A stretch of DNA of 64,000 nt from Pseudoxanthomonas yeongjuensis (GCF_010093345.1 NZ_PDWT01000012.1:1-64000); one strand, 5' to 3'; counted from the first letter of the stretch, positions 33,966 through 46,096 are shown. Notes: generated from the letters alone by a model not told the origin. Numbers and translations are program-made.

Positions 33966-35285
33966 ATGGATGCCTGGCCCCGCTGCCTCGAACGCCTGGA
34001 AGCCGAACTGCCGGCGGAGGATGTCCACACCTGGCTCAAGCCGCTGCAGGCCGAACAGCGCCTGGATGCCATGGTGCTGTACGCGCCGAACGCGTTCATC
34101 GTCGAACAGGTCCGCGAGCGCTACCTGTCGCGGATCCAGGAACTGCTCGGCCATTTCGCCGGCCATCGCGATGTTTCGGTGGAAATCGGATCGCGCGCGC
34201 GCATCGCCGAACCGGCGCCTTCGGCCTCGACCAGCGCCAGCTTCGCCGCCGCCGAGCCTTATGCCGGCAATCTGGATTCGCATTACAGCTTCGACAATTT
34301 CGTCGAAGGCCGCAGCAACCAGCTCGGCCGCGCCGCCGCCTGGCAGGCCGCGCAGAAACCGGGCGACCGCGCCCATAACCCGCTGCTGCTGTACGGCGGC
34401 ACCGGCTTGGGCAAGACCCACCTGATGTTCGCCGCCGGCAACGAACTGCGCCGGCAGAACCCGAATGCGCGCGTGCTGTACCTGCGCTCGGAACAGTTCT
34501 TCAGCGCGATGACCAAGGCCCTGATCGAGAAATCGATGGACCAGTTCAAGCGCCGCTTCCAGCAGGTGGACGCACTGCTGATCGACGACATCCAGTTCTT
34601 CGCCGGCAAGGACCGCACCCAGGAGGAGTTCTTCCACACCTTCAACGCGCTGTTCGACGGCCGCCAGCAGATCATCCTGACCTGCGACCGCTACCCGCGC
34701 GAAGTGGAAGGCCTGGAACCGCGGTTGAAATCGCGGCTGGCCTGGGGCTTGTCGATCGCGATCGAGCCGCCCGACTTCGAGACCCGCGCGGCCATCGTGC
34801 TGGCCAAGGCGCGCGAGCGCGGCGCGCAGATTCCCGACGACGTGGCCTTCCTGCTGGCCAAGAAGATGCGCTCCAACGTGCGCGACCTGGAGGGCGCCTT
34901 GAACACGCTGACCGCGCGCGCCAACTTCACCGGCCGCGCGATCACCCCCGAATTCGCCCAGGAAACCCTGCGCGACCTGCTCCGCGCCCAGCAGCAGGCA
35001 ATCAGCATCCCCAACATCCAGAAGACCGTGGCAGACTATTACGGTCTGCAGGTCAAGGACTTGCTGTCCAAGCGGCGCACGCGCTCACTGGCGCGACCGC
35101 GACAGGTGGCGATGGCCCTGGCCAAGGAACTGACCGAACACAGCCTGCCCGAGATCGGCGACGCCTTCGCCGGTCGCGACCACACCACCGTACTGCACGC
35201 CTGCCGGCAGATCCGCAACCTGATGACCACCGACGGCAAGCTGCACGAGGACTGGGACAAGTTGATCCGCAAGCTCAGTGAATAA
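33966..35285 (+). CDS. dnaA: Chromosomal replication initiator DnaA
   Basis: A 439-residue AAA+ initiator that binds DnaA boxes and opens the origin. Domain I is at about 1-85 ([20 protein letters not shown]...) and is followed by a short Ala/Ser linker. The ATPase domain has Walker [10 protein letters not shown] (about 143-151) and Walker [10 protein letters not shown] (about 204-212). The C-terminal DNA-binding helix-turn-helix carries the signature [19 protein letters not shown] (about 397-415). The ATG at 33966 is chosen because similarity starts there; the frame is open to 33885. It is divergent from rpmH and upstream of the candidate oriC and dnaN. Confidence 0.98.
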   Translation: MDAWPRCLERLEAELPAEDVHTWLKPLQAEQRLDAMVLYAPNAFIVEQVRERYLSRIQELLGHFAGHRDVSVEIGSRARIAEPAPSASTSASFAAAEPYAGNLDSHYSFDNFVEGRSNQLGRAAAWQAAQKPGDRAHNPLLLYGGTGLGKTHLMFAAGNELRRQNPNARVLYLRSEQFFSAMTKALIEKSMDQFKRRFQQVDALLIDDIQFFAGKDRTQEEFFHTFNALFDGRQQIILTCDRYPREVEGLEPRLKSRLAWGLSIAIEPPDFETRAAIVLAKARERGAQIPDDVAFLLAKKMRSNVRDLEGALNTLTARANFTGRAITPEFAQETLRDLLRAQQQAISIPNIQKTVADYYGLQVKDLLSKRRTRSLARPRQVAMALAKELTEHSLPEIGDAFAGRDHTTVLHACRQIRNLMTTDGKLHEDWDKLIRKLSE

Positions 35286-35510
35286 AAGGCCCCAGGCTCT
35301 GTGGATAAGTTGGGGATGGAAACGGCCTGCAAAGTTATCCACAAGTTGTACCGGCGTCCAACGGCCCATAGTACCGGGTTTGAATTCACCGAAAAACATA
35401 GTTGATTCAAGGTGTTATGCTGGTTGTCCACTGAATTCGGCGCAACCATCACCACCAGTTTTTGATTTATTACTCTTTTAAAGATCCAGTGCATAAGGGG
35501 CCAGCACCAC
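35286..35510. other. oriC: Candidate chromosomal origin oriC (dnaA-dnaN gap)
   Basis: The 225-base gap holds two perfect 9-base DnaA boxes in inverted orientation, TGTGGATAA (35300-35308) and TTATCCACA (35335-35343), and a weaker TTGTCCACT (35424-35432). An AT-rich stretch at about 35461-35485 (TTGATTTATTACTCTTTTAA) could be the unwinding element. Such a set in a GC-rich genome, next to dnaA and dnaN, is strong evidence; Xylella has its origin at the same place. The dnaN promoter must also lie here. Confidence 0.8.
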
Positions 35511-36611
35511 ATGCGTTTCAGTCTGCAGCGAGAAGCCTTCCTGAAGCCGTTGGCACAAGTCGTCAACGTGGTCGAACGTCGGCAGACCTTGCCGGTCCTC
35601 GCCAACTTCCTGGTCCAGGTCCAAGGCGGGCAACTCTCGCTGACTGGTACCGACCTGGAAGTGGAGATGATCGCGCGCAGCGCGGTCGATGACGCCCAGG
35701 ACGGTGAAACCACGATCCCGGCGCGCAAGCTGTTCGAGATCATCCGGGCCCTGCCCGACGGCAGCAGGATCACCGTGAGCCAGACCGGCGACAAGGTCAC
35801 GGTGTCGGCCGGGCGCAGCCGCTTCACCCTGGCGACCCTGCCGGCCAACGATTTCCCCTCGGTCGATGAAGTCGAAGCCACCGAGCGGGTCAACGTGCCG
35901 GAAGCCGCGCTCAAGGAACTGATCGAGCGCACCGCCTTCGCCATGGCCCAGCAGGACGTGCGTTATTACCTCAATGGCCTGTTGTTCGACCTGGGCGACA
36001 AGCTGCTCCGCTGCGTGGCCACCGACGGCCATCGCCTGGCCCTGTGCGAAACCCCGCTGGAAGGCGCCGCCGGCGCCAAGCGCCAGATCATCGTGCCGCG
36101 CAAGGGCGTGACCGAGCTGCAGCGACTGCTGGAAAACGGCGACCGCGAACTGGAGCTGGAGATCGGCCGCAACCACATCCGGGTCAAGCGCGACGACGTG
36201 ACCTTCACTTCCAAACTGATCGACGGCCGTTTCCCCGACTATGCCGCGGTGATCCCGATCGGCGCCGACCGCGAGGTCAAGCTGGATCGCGAAGTCCTGC
36301 GTGCGGCCCTGCAGCGCGCGGCGATCCTGTCTAACGAGAAGTACCGCGGCGTCCGGGTCGAAGTGTCGCCTGGCCAGCTCAAGATCAGCGCGCACAACCC
36401 GGAGCAGGAAGAAGCCCAGGAAGAGATCGAGGCCGACACCAAGGTCAGCGACCTGGCCATCGGCTTCAACGTCAACTACCTGCTGGATGCGCTCTCCGCC
36501 TTGCGCGACGAACACATCATCATCCAGCTGCGCGATGCCAATTCCTCGGCTCTGGTGCGCGAGGCCAGCAGCGAGAAATCGCGGCACGTGGTGATGCCGC
36601 TGCGCCTGTGA
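35511..36611 (+). CDS. dnaN: DNA polymerase III beta subunit (sliding clamp)
   Basis: A 366-residue ring-forming processivity clamp; two copies encircle DNA and tether the polymerase. Three clamp domains are evident: MRFSLQREAFLKPLAQVVNV at the N-terminus, RYYLNGLLFDLGDKLLRCVATDGHRLALCE in the middle, and a C-terminal end SSEKSRHVVMPLRL with the hydrophobic-pocket strand that binds clamp-loading motifs. The length is normal for the family. The gene lies between oriC and a parS site and is followed by recF after 73 bases. Confidence 0.98.
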   Translation: MRFSLQREAFLKPLAQVVNVVERRQTLPVLANFLVQVQGGQLSLTGTDLEVEMIARSAVDDAQDGETTIPARKLFEIIRALPDGSRITVSQTGDKVTVSAGRSRFTLATLPANDFPSVDEVEATERVNVPEAALKELIERTAFAMAQQDVRYYLNGLLFDLGDKLLRCVATDGHRLALCETPLEGAAGAKRQIIVPRKGVTELQRLLENGDRELELEIGRNHIRVKRDDVTFTSKLIDGRFPDYAAVIPIGADREVKLDREVLRAALQRAAILSNEKYRGVRVEVSPGQLKISAHNPEQEEAQEEIEADTKVSDLAIGFNVNYLLDALSALRDEHIIIQLRDANSSALVREASSEKSRHVVMPLRL

Positions 36612-36617
36612 TCGAGC

Positions 36618-36633
36618 TGTTCCACGTGGAACA
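36618..36633. promoter_or_regulatory. parS: parS centromere site, perfect palindrome
   Basis: TGTTCCACGTGGAACA is a perfect 16-base palindrome matching the ParB-binding parS consensus (core CACGTG with TGTT/AACA ends). It lies six bases after the dnaN stop codon. parA and parB are not in the window. Confidence 0.88.
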
Positions 36634-36642
36634 CGCACTGCC

Positions 36643-36673
36643 TCGCCCGGGATTCTCCGGGCGAAGTCGTTTT
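36643..36673 (+). terminator. Terminator-like hairpin between dnaN and recF
   Basis: TCGCCCGG-GATTCT-CCGGGCGA is an 8-base-pair perfect stem, followed by AGTCGTTTT. The T-run is short and slightly displaced, so partial termination is more likely than a full stop. Confidence 0.6.
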
Positions 36674-36684
36674 GGGGCCACGCA

Positions 36685-37770
36685 ATGCATGTAATCCGGC
36701 TGACCGCTTCCGGCCTGCGTCGTTTCGATTCGGCGTCGATCGATCCTGCCCCTGGCCTGAACCTGATCACCGGCGATAACGGCGCCGGCAAGACCAGCCT
36801 GCTCGAGGCCCTGCACCTGATGGCCTATGGCAGGAGTTTTCGTGGGCGGGTGCGCGACGGACTGGTGCGCACGGGCGCCGAGGCCGTGGAAGTCTTCGTC
36901 GAATGGCGGGAAGGAGCCGAGGCCCGGCACCGTCGCGCTGGATTGCGTCACACCGGTCAGACCTGGGTGGGGCGCCTGGACGGCCAGAACGTAAGCCAGC
37001 TGGGCGAGCTCTGCGCGGCGCTTGCGGTGGTCAGTTTCGAGCCAGGCAGTCATGCACTGGTGACCGGCGGCGGCGAACCTCGCCGGCGCTTCGTTGATTG
37101 GGGCTTGTTCCACGTGGAACCCGGGTTCCTGCCGTTATGGCGTCGCTATGCCCGTGCGCTCAAGCAGCGCAATGCCTTGCTGAAGTCGGGCGCCGGCGGC
37201 CCGCAGCTGGATGCCTGGGACCATGAACTGGTCGAGACTGGCGAGCCGATGACCCGCCACCGCCAGCATTACCTGGAGCAATTGCAGACCCGCCTGTTGG
37301 CGGTCGCCGGGGACCTGGTGCCGGCCCTGGGCGCGAGCAGTATCGAATTCCAACCAGGTTGGCGCAGCAGCGAATTGTCCCTGGCCGACGCGCTCCTGCT
37401 GGCGCGCGACCGCGACCGTGGGGTGGGCTATACGACTGTCGGTCCGCACCGCGCGGATTGGCGGATCGACTATGCAGGCCATCCCCACCGGGAATCCCTT
37501 TCGCGCGGGCAAGCCAAGCTCTCCGCACTCTCCGCCTTGCTGGCGCAGGCGGAGGACTATGCCCAGCGTCGTGGCGAATGGCCGATCGTGGCCCTGGATG
37601 ACCTGGCTTCCGAACTGGACCGCAACCACCAGCGTCGGGTCCTGCAACGACTCGTGGGCAGCGGGGCCCAGGTCTTCGTTACTGGCACCGAGTCGCCTTC
37701 AGCCTTGACTGAGCTGGAAGTGGCGCCCACCTGGTTTCACGTGGAACACGGCTTGATCCAGCTTCGCTGA
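36685..37770 (+). CDS. recF: DNA replication and repair protein RecF
   Basis: A 361-residue SMC-like ATPase that loads RecA at gapped DNA with RecO and RecR. Walker A is GDNGAGKTS (30-38), SRGQAKLSALSALLAQAEDY is the ABC-type signature region, and Walker B is WPIVALDDLASELDRNHQRR. The length matches the family. Two parS-like palindromes lie inside the frame, each read as F-H-V-E (WGLFHVEPG near residue 143 and TWFHVEHG near residue 352), so codon choice here is constrained by a DNA site. It lies downstream of dnaN; gyrB follows with its own promoter. Confidence 0.97.
   Translation: MHVIRLTASGLRRFDSASIDPAPGLNLITGDNGAGKTSLLEALHLMAYGRSFRGRVRDGLVRTGAEAVEVFVEWREGAEARHRRAGLRHTGQTWVGRLDGQNVSQLGELCAALAVVSFEPGSHALVTGGGEPRRRFVDWGLFHVEPGFLPLWRRYARALKQRNALLKSGAGGPQLDAWDHELVETGEPMTRHRQHYLEQLQTRLLAVAGDLVPALGASSIEFQPGWRSSELSLADALLLARDRDRGVGYTTVGPHRADWRIDYAGHPHRESLSRGQAKLSALSALLAQAEDYAQRRGEWPIVALDDLASELDRNHQRRVLQRLVGSGAQVFVTGTESPSALTELEVAPTWFHVEHGLIQLR
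37106..37121. promoter_or_regulatory. parS: parS-like site inside recF
   Basis: TGTTCCACGTGGAACC differs from the perfect parS at 36618 only in the last base. It lies in the recF coding frame as F-H-V-E. Confidence 0.75.
37733..37748. promoter_or_regulatory. parS: parS-like site at the 3' end of recF
   Basis: GGTTTCACGTGGAACA matches the TGTTYCACGTGRAACA consensus at all but the first base. It is encoded as F-H-V-E ten codons before the recF stop. Confidence 0.72.
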
Positions 37771-37803
37771 GTGGCGGGTGTCTGGAGTGGCCGGTAGTCG
37801 AAA

Positions 37804-37812
37804 TGCTATAAT
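37804..37812 (+). promoter_or_regulatory. Extended -10 promoter for gyrB
   Basis: TG-C-TATAAT is a perfect -10 box with the extended TGN element, about 95 bases upstream of the gyrB start. No good -35 is present, which an extended -10 can tolerate. Confidence 0.7.
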
Positions 37813-37836
37813 TCCTGCCTCACTCCCTATAGCTAA

Positions 37837-40350
<2,514 letters not shown>

Positions 40351-40366
40351 ATCCAGCGAAGCGGCA

Positions 40367-41185
40367 GTGATCGAAGGGCGGGGGCCACCGCCGCTTCCGG
40401 CGCCGGTCCCGCGCCCGGTTCGGCCGCTCGCGGGATTCTTTCTGGACCTGGCGATCGCCATCGGCGCGATGCTGTTCCTGTCCGTGGCCTGCGGAATGGC
40501 CTGGGCCATGTTCGAAGGCGTGCGGTTCGCGCTGCAGGGCGGTGCTGCACCGGATCCGGCGTCGCTCATGCGCTCGATTGGCCAGCCAGGCGCCCTCGCC
40601 ATGATCTGGATGACTCTGGTCAGCACCGGCGGCGCGGCCCTGGTGGTGTATTTGTGGCGTCGCCGGGCCACGCGCGCCGAACGCACGGCTTCGATCCAGG
40701 CAGCGCGGAAACTCTCCACCTGGGGCTGGGTGCTCGCCACCGCTGCGGCCACGTTCCTGTTCAGCACCGCGATCACCAGCCTGTCGCAGTCGCTGGGCGT
40801 GAAACCGGAACCGACCAACCTGGCGATCATCGAAGCGGCGTTCCTCACCAACCCGGTGTTCCTTGCCCTGTTCGGCGTATTGATCGCGCCTGCCTACGAG
40901 GAACTGCTGTTCCGCAGGGTGCTGTTCGGCCGCCTGTGGGCCGCCGGACGCCCCTGGCTGGGCGTGGCGCTGAGCAGCGCTGCCTTCGCCCTGATGCATG
41001 AAATCCCGGGCACCACCGGCAACAGCTGGCAGGCGACGGGCGTGCTGTGGCTGACCTACGGATTCATGGGCGCGGCCTTCGCCCTGGTGTACTGGCGAAC
41101 CCGCACGCTGTGGGCTTCGATCGCCGCGCATGCCCTGAACAACGCCGTGGCCCTGGCCCTGGTCAGGTTGTATGGCGGCGGCTGA
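40367..41185 (+). CDS. CPBP-family intramembrane metalloprotease (CAAX protease-like)
   Basis: A 272-residue multi-pass membrane protein. The CPBP (Abi) motifs are visible: [17 protein letters not shown] with the E-E-x-x-x-R pattern near residue 178, FALMHEIPG with the His of motif 2, and [18 protein letters not shown] with H-x-x-x-N of motif 3. Members cleave within membranes or process prenylated or bacteriocin-like peptides; the substrate is unknown here. The start is GTG at 40367, 16 bases after gyrB, so it may ride on the gyrB transcript. The N-terminal 20 residues are Pro-rich. Confidence 0.88.
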   Translation: MIEGRGPPPLPAPVPRPVRPLAGFFLDLAIAIGAMLFLSVACGMAWAMFEGVRFALQGGAAPDPASLMRSIGQPGALAMIWMTLVSTGGAALVVYLWRRRATRAERTASIQAARKLSTWGWVLATAAATFLFSTAITSLSQSLGVKPEPTNLAIIEAAFLTNPVFLALFGVLIAPAYEELLFRRVLFGRLWAAGRPWLGVALSSAAFALMHEIPGTTGNSWQATGVLWLTYGFMGAAFALVYWRTRTLWASIAAHALNNAVALALVRLYGGG

Positions 41186-41253
41186 ACCCGTGGGTTTGAC
41201 GAAAAGTTAAGGCAGAAACCAGCACACTTGCCGCCCGAATCAGGGGTATCGAG

Positions 41254-42060
41254 ATGAAACGTTGGTTTCTTTCGGCCGCAATCATCGCCGCATTGGCGGG
41301 TTGCGCCACCACCACTTCTTCCACGGGTCGCACGCAACTCGTCGGTGGCGTGTCCCAGGAACAACTCAACCAGTTGGGCGTGCAGGCTTTCACCGAGGCC
41401 AAGAGCAAGGGCCCGCTGAGCAACGATGCGAAGCAGAACGCCTACGTGCGCTGCGTGGTCAATGCGCTGGTCCGGCAGTTGCCGGCGCAGAACCGGTCGG
41501 TGGCGTGGGAAACCGCGATCTTCGCCGACAAGGAACCCAATGCCTTCGCCTTGCCGGGTGGAAAGGTCGGGGTGAATACCGGCATCTTCACCGTGGCCAG
41601 GAACCAGGATCAGCTCGCGGCGGTGCTGGCGCACGAGATCGGTCACGTGGTCGAGCATCACCACGACGAACGCATCACCCGGCAGATGGGCGCGCAGGCC
41701 GGCCTCGGCATTGCCGGCGCCGTGCTCGGCGCCCGTTACGGCCAAGGCGCGGCCGATGCGACCAGCCAGTTCGGAGGTTTGGCCGCGCAAGGGCTGTTCC
41801 TGTTGCCGGGTTCGCGCACTCAGGAAAGCGAAGCCGATGTGGTTGGCCAACGGTTGATGGCCCAGGCCGGCTTCGATCCCGCGCAGGCGGTCAACCTGTG
41901 GCAGAACATGATCGCCGCCGGTGGCAGTCGTCCACCGCAATGGCTGTCCACCCATCCCGATCCCCAGTCCCGCATCCAGGAATTGCGCAGCCGTGCGGGA
42001 ACCCTGGCGCCGAGTTACCAGCAGGCGCGCGCCGCAGGGCGCGTGCCGAAGTGTGGATGA
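41254..42060 (+). CDS. M48-family metalloprotease, lipoprotein
   Basis: A 268-residue zinc protease of the LoiP/YcaL/BepA-like envelope group. The N-terminal lipobox is AALAGCA (Cys near 17). The zinc motif is HEIGH (127-131) with a His/Asp-rich continuation VVEHHHDE, and the third ligand is in QESEADVVGQRLMAQAGFD. The C-terminus has THPDPQSRIQELRSRAG. Such lipoproteins degrade or refold misassembled outer-membrane proteins. It stands between the CPBP protease gene and a TPR gene, each with its own gap; a strong hairpin follows the stop codon. Confidence 0.92.
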   Translation: MKRWFLSAAIIAALAGCATTTSSTGRTQLVGGVSQEQLNQLGVQAFTEAKSKGPLSNDAKQNAYVRCVVNALVRQLPAQNRSVAWETAIFADKEPNAFALPGGKVGVNTGIFTVARNQDQLAAVLAHEIGHVVEHHHDERITRQMGAQAGLGIAGAVLGARYGQGAADATSQFGGLAAQGLFLLPGSRTQESEADVVGQRLMAQAGFDPAQAVNLWQNMIAAGGSRPPQWLSTHPDPQSRIQELRSRAGTLAPSYQQARAAGRVPKCG

Positions 42061-42062
42061 GC

Positions 42063-42094
42063 CCGGGTTTGCTGCTTCGCAGCACACAACCCGG
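42063..42094. terminator. Hairpin after the M48 protease gene
   Basis: Outer stem CCGGGTT/AACCCGG and inner stem TGCTGC-TTC-GCAGCA with a three-base bulge begin three bases after the stop codon. No T-run follows, so it may protect the mRNA end or act as a factor-assisted terminator. The rest of the gap to the TPR gene shows nothing more. Confidence 0.55.
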
Positions 42095-42205
42095 TTCGCA
42101 ACCCGCATCTTTCCGACCCGTGTCTGTTTCTGGTAGCGTTGCCGCCCCCGCGCAAGCGTCGTCGGCAACCGCACCGGCTCTTGCAGTCCCAACGAGGTGA
42201 TCCCC

Positions 42206-43393
42206 ATGCAGTTCCGCAATTTCAAACATGCCTTGCTCTCCCTGACCATCATCGGCGTGTTGGGTGCCGCGGCGGCAAGTAGCGCGGTCGAGCGTCCTTC
42301 CGACCGCGCCGAGCGCAACCAGAAGAAAGGCTCGGAGAAGCAGGAGGTCCTGTATCCCGACGCCACCCGCGAAGAGCCCAAGACCAAGGGCGCGGCGAAG
42401 GTGCAAGCCAAGCTGCAGAAATTGGTGGGCGCTTACAACAAGGACGATTTCGCCGCGACCCGCACCCAGGCCGACGAACTGCTGGCCAATCCCGCGGCTA
42501 ACGATTACGACAAGGCGGTGGCCGCGCAGCTGGCGTCGCAGGCCGCCTACAACCTCGACGATACCCCCGCCACGATCGCCTACCTGAAACAGGCGGTACA
42601 GCTGAATGCGCTGGACAACAACAACCACTACCAGCTGATGTACATGCTGGCGCAGGTGCAGCTGCAGGAAGACCAGTACACCGAAGGTCTGGCCACGCTC
42701 GATCGCTATCTCACCGAGACCAAGTCCAAGAAGCCGGAAGACCTGGCGCTGAAGGGTCAGGGCCTGTACCAGGCCGAACGCTATGCCGAGGCGATCCCGG
42801 CCCTCAAGCAGGCCATCGAGACCTCGCCCGAGCCCAAGGACAACTGGCAGCAATTGCTGATGGCCTCCTACGCGGAAACCGGGCAGTCCGGCGACGCCAT
42901 CCAGATGGCGGAAAAGATCGCGGCCAAGGCCCCCACCGACAAGAAGGCGCAGATGAACCTGGCGACGGTCTACCTGCAGGCCGACAAGTTCGACCAGGCC
43001 GCCGCGGTCCTGGAAAAACTCCGCGCCGCTGGGCTGATGACCGACGAGAAAGACTATCGCCAGCTCTACACCACCTACGCCAACATGGACGGCAAGGAAA
43101 AGGAAGTCATCGCCGTGATCAACGACGGCATGCAGAAAGGCATCCTCAAGCCCGACCAGCAGACCTACCTGGCCCTGGCCCAGTCCTATTACTATTCGGA
43201 CCAGATCCCGCCGGCGATCGAGGCATGGAACAAGGCCGCGCCCCTGTCCAAGGATGGCGAGACCTACCTCAACCTGGCCAAGGTGCTCTGGCAGGAAGAC
43301 CGGATTCCCGAAGCCAAGCAGGCGGCGAAGTCCGCGCTTGAAAAAGGCATCAAAAAGCCGGAAGAGGCAAAGAAGATCATCGCCCTGCCTTGA
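42206..43393 (+). CDS. Exported tetratricopeptide-repeat protein next to tonB
   Basis: A 395-residue protein with a signal-like N-terminus (MQFRNFKHALLSLTIIGVLG, Ala-rich cleavage region) and then almost continuous TPR helices from about residue 70 to 380 (for example LYQAERYAEAIPALKQAIET and AQMNLATVYLQADKFDQAAA). The tail is Lys-rich. It immediately precedes the TonB complex with a promoter between, a neighbourhood seen in other Xanthomonadaceae, and may scaffold envelope complexes; direct evidence is lacking. The ATG at 42206 follows GAGGTGATCCCC; a GTG three codons earlier is possible. Confidence 0.8.
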   Translation: MQFRNFKHALLSLTIIGVLGAAAASSAVERPSDRAERNQKKGSEKQEVLYPDATREEPKTKGAAKVQAKLQKLVGAYNKDDFAATRTQADELLANPAANDYDKAVAAQLASQAAYNLDDTPATIAYLKQAVQLNALDNNNHYQLMYMLAQVQLQEDQYTEGLATLDRYLTETKSKKPEDLALKGQGLYQAERYAEAIPALKQAIETSPEPKDNWQQLLMASYAETGQSGDAIQMAEKIAAKAPTDKKAQMNLATVYLQADKFDQAAAVLEKLRAAGLMTDEKDYRQLYTTYANMDGKEKEVIAVINDGMQKGILKPDQQTYLALAQSYYYSDQIPPAIEAWNKAAPLSKDGETYLNLAKVLWQEDRIPEAKQAAKSALEKGIKKPEEAKKIIALP

Positions 43394-43452
43394 GCGGGCA
43401 AGCGGGAATTAGAGTTTCCGCACGCCGAAAAGATGGTACTGGCGTGGGGGAT

Positions 43453-43461
43453 TGGTATAAG
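43453..43461 (+). promoter_or_regulatory. Candidate extended -10 promoter for tonB
   Basis: TGG-TATAAG resembles an extended -10 box, about 90 bases upstream of the tonB ATG. No clear -35 is visible. The predicted start point falls beside the dyad at 43471. Confidence 0.45.
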
Positions 43462-43470
43462 CTGGCTCAT

Positions 43471-43492
43471 CCGCTGACGTGAAAGTCAGCGG
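43471..43492. promoter_or_regulatory. Perfect dyad in the tonB leader
   Basis: CCGCTGAC-GTGAAA-GTCAGCGG is a perfect 8-base inverted repeat directly downstream of the putative -10 box. It could be an operator or a 5' leader hairpin. It does not resemble a Fur box. Confidence 0.55.
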
Positions 43493-43550
43493 TCCCCAAA
43501 TTCTACTGACGCCGACTCGTCGGCCCAAGAAATGTGAGTTCATTAGGCGC

Positions 43551-44219
<669 letters not shown>

Positions 44220-44301
44220 AACGCGGACAAGCTTAGGTCCGGAAACACAGCTTCAACCCAAACCGCCACACCCTCATCATCACAAATAAAAGGTAAGCGT
44301 C

Positions 44302-45054
44302 ATGCTGCAGGAAACCACCGCCGCTGCTGGAGGCACCAACGCCGCCCAGGCCCTGAACAACATGGGCTTCGAGCATCTGATTCAGGAAATGACCTCCACC
44401 CCGGGCGGTTACGTTGTTTCCTGGGTCGTGCTGATCACCCTGGTCGTCATGTCCGCGCTGTCCTGGTACTGGACGGTGATCAACTTCATCAGGAACATGC
44501 GCCTGAAGAGCCATGCCGATCGCGTCACCGCGACGTTCTGGGACACGTCCAACGCGCAGGACGCGATCCGCCTGATGGAAGAACAGCCGCGCAACGAGCC
44601 GTTCTCCAAGATCGCGCTGGATGCCGCCCAGGCCGCCGCGCATCACCAGCGCAGCGAAGGCGCTTCGGGCCTGGCCGAATCGCTGAACCGTTCCGAGTTC
44701 GTCGATCGCGCGCTGCGCCAGGCGGTAACCCGTGAAAGCTCCAAGCTGCAGGCCGGCATGACCGTGCTGGCGACGGTCGGCGCGACTGCTCCGTTCGTGG
44801 GTCTGCTGGGTACGGTCTGGGGCATCTACGGCGCCCTGATCCGCATCGGCCAGTCCGGCGAAGCCTCGATCGGTGCCGTGGCCGGTCCGGTCGGCGAGGC
44901 GCTGATCATGACCGCGCTCGGCCTGTTCGTGGCCATCCCGGCGGTGCTGGCGTACAACTTCTTCAACCGCACCAACAGCGCCACCAACGCCAGGTTCGAT
45001 ACCTTCGCGCATGATCTGCACGACTTCTTCGCCACCGGCTCGCGCGTTCGCTGA
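44302..45054 (+). CDS. exbB: ExbB proton-channel subunit
   Basis: A 250-residue MotA/TolQ/ExbB-family inner-membrane protein. TM1 is near 40-60 (VVSWVVLITLVVMSALSWYW). A large cytoplasmic loop follows, then TM2 (AGMTVLATVGATAPFVGLLG, with the conserved Thr/Ala/Pro face) and TM3 (GPVGEALIMTALGLFVAIPA). It forms the pentameric proton channel with ExbD and docks TonB. The N-terminus has about 35 extra residues, Ala/Asn-rich, as in Xanthomonas ExbB. AAAGGTAAG precedes the ATG; the gene is 82 bases downstream of tonB and 44 upstream of exbD1. Confidence 0.96.
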   Translation: MLQETTAAAGGTNAAQALNNMGFEHLIQEMTSTPGGYVVSWVVLITLVVMSALSWYWTVINFIRNMRLKSHADRVTATFWDTSNAQDAIRLMEEQPRNEPFSKIALDAAQAAAHHQRSEGASGLAESLNRSEFVDRALRQAVTRESSKLQAGMTVLATVGATAPFVGLLGTVWGIYGALIRIGQSGEASIGAVAGPVGEALIMTALGLFVAIPAVLAYNFFNRTNSATNARFDTFAHDLHDFFATGSRVR

Positions 45055-45098
45055 GCCGGTACGTCCAAGCGCATACAGATCAATAACGGAGCCGAAGC

Positions 45099-45527
45099 AT
45101 GGCCTTCAGTAGTGGTAACGACAGCGGCGGCCCGATGGCCGAAATCAACGTCACGCCCCTCGTGGACGTGATGTTGGTATTGCTCATCATCTTCATCATC
45201 ACCGCGCCGCTGATGCAGCATAAAGTGAAGGTCGAGCTGCCCAAGGCCAACCTGGACCAGAAGGAAAATCCTTCCGGTCCGAAGACGCCGCCGATCACCT
45301 TGGCGGTCACCGAAGACGGATCGCTGTACTGGAACGACGAACCGGTGACCAAGGAAATCTTGGAATCGCGTCTTTCCAGCGCGGCGCAGCTGACCCCGCA
45401 GCCTTCGCTGAACCTGCGTGGCGACCGCACCACCAAGATGCGCACGATCAACGAGGTGACCAAGATCGCGCAGGACCAGGGCATGCTGGACATCGGCTTC
45501 GTCGCCACCAAAGACAGGGGTAACTGA
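45099..45527 (+). CDS. exbD: ExbD biopolymer transport protein, paralogue 1
   Basis: A 142-residue single-span protein. [20 protein letters not shown] at about 12-31 carries the proton-relay Asp in the membrane helix, and the periplasmic domain runs from about residue 45 to the end. It works with ExbB to power TonB. GGAGCC precedes the ATG. Only three bases separate it from the next exbD, so translation is tightly coupled. In Xanthomonas campestris the first ExbD of this cluster is required for iron uptake. Confidence 0.95.
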   Translation: MAFSSGNDSGGPMAEINVTPLVDVMLVLLIIFIITAPLMQHKVKVELPKANLDQKENPSGPKTPPITLAVTEDGSLYWNDEPVTKEILESRLSSAAQLTPQPSLNLRGDRTTKMRTINEVTKIAQDQGMLDIGFVATKDRGN

Positions 45528-45530
45528 GCC

Positions 45531-45950
45531 ATGGCATTCGCAACCGGTTCCGGCAAGGGCAAGCCGATGGCCGATATCAACGTCACGCCCCTGGTGGACG
45601 TGATGCTGGTGCTGCTGATCATCTTCATCGTCACCGCGCCCATCGTGACCTATCCGATCGAAGTCGATCTGCCGCAACGCGTGATCAACCCGCCGCCGCA
45701 GTTGAGGGAGCCGCCGCCGCCGATCGATCTGCGCATCGACGCTTCCGGCCAGGTGAACTGGAACAACAGCCCGGTCGCGACCACGGAGCTGCAGGCGAAG
45801 ATGGAAAACGAAGTGCAGCGGGATCCGACCAACCAGCCGGAGCTGCGCATCGACGCGAACCCGGACGCGCAGTACGACGTGATGGCCAAGGTGCTGGCCG
45901 CCGCCAAGAACGCGCGGATGCAGAAGATCGGATTCGTGCAGCAGCAATAA
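45531..45950 (+). CDS. exbD2: ExbD biopolymer transport protein, paralogue 2
   Basis: A 139-residue paralogue with the same opening ([20 protein letters not shown]) and a divergent periplasmic domain containing a Pro-rich strand ([20 protein letters not shown]). The catalytic membrane Asp is kept. Its X. campestris counterpart is dispensable for iron import but needed for other TonB-linked functions. It is the last gene before a strong terminator. Confidence 0.94.
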   Translation: MAFATGSGKGKPMADINVTPLVDVMLVLLIIFIVTAPIVTYPIEVDLPQRVINPPPQLREPPPPIDLRIDASGQVNWNNSPVATTELQAKMENEVQRDPTNQPELRIDANPDAQYDVMAKVLAAAKNARMQKIGFVQQQ

Positions 45951-45980
45951 ATCGTCGCCTGCGCGGGACCGCCGTTTCTC

Positions 45981-46009
45981 CACGCCACCTTCGGGTGGCG
46001 TGTTTGTTT
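45981..46009 (+). terminator. Intrinsic terminator after exbD2
   Basis: CACGCCACC-TTCG-GGTGGCGTG has a 9-base-pair stem with a stabilising UUCG loop, followed by TTTGTTT. It separates the tonB-exbB-exbD1-exbD2 unit from the third exbD. Confidence 0.88.
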
Positions 46010-46096
46010 GAAGAGCCGCCCGACAACCGCTGCCCCGCTTGCAGCAGGACGATGGCGGGCGTAGCGTGGGGCCACCACCGACGCCAGGAGTCCGCC

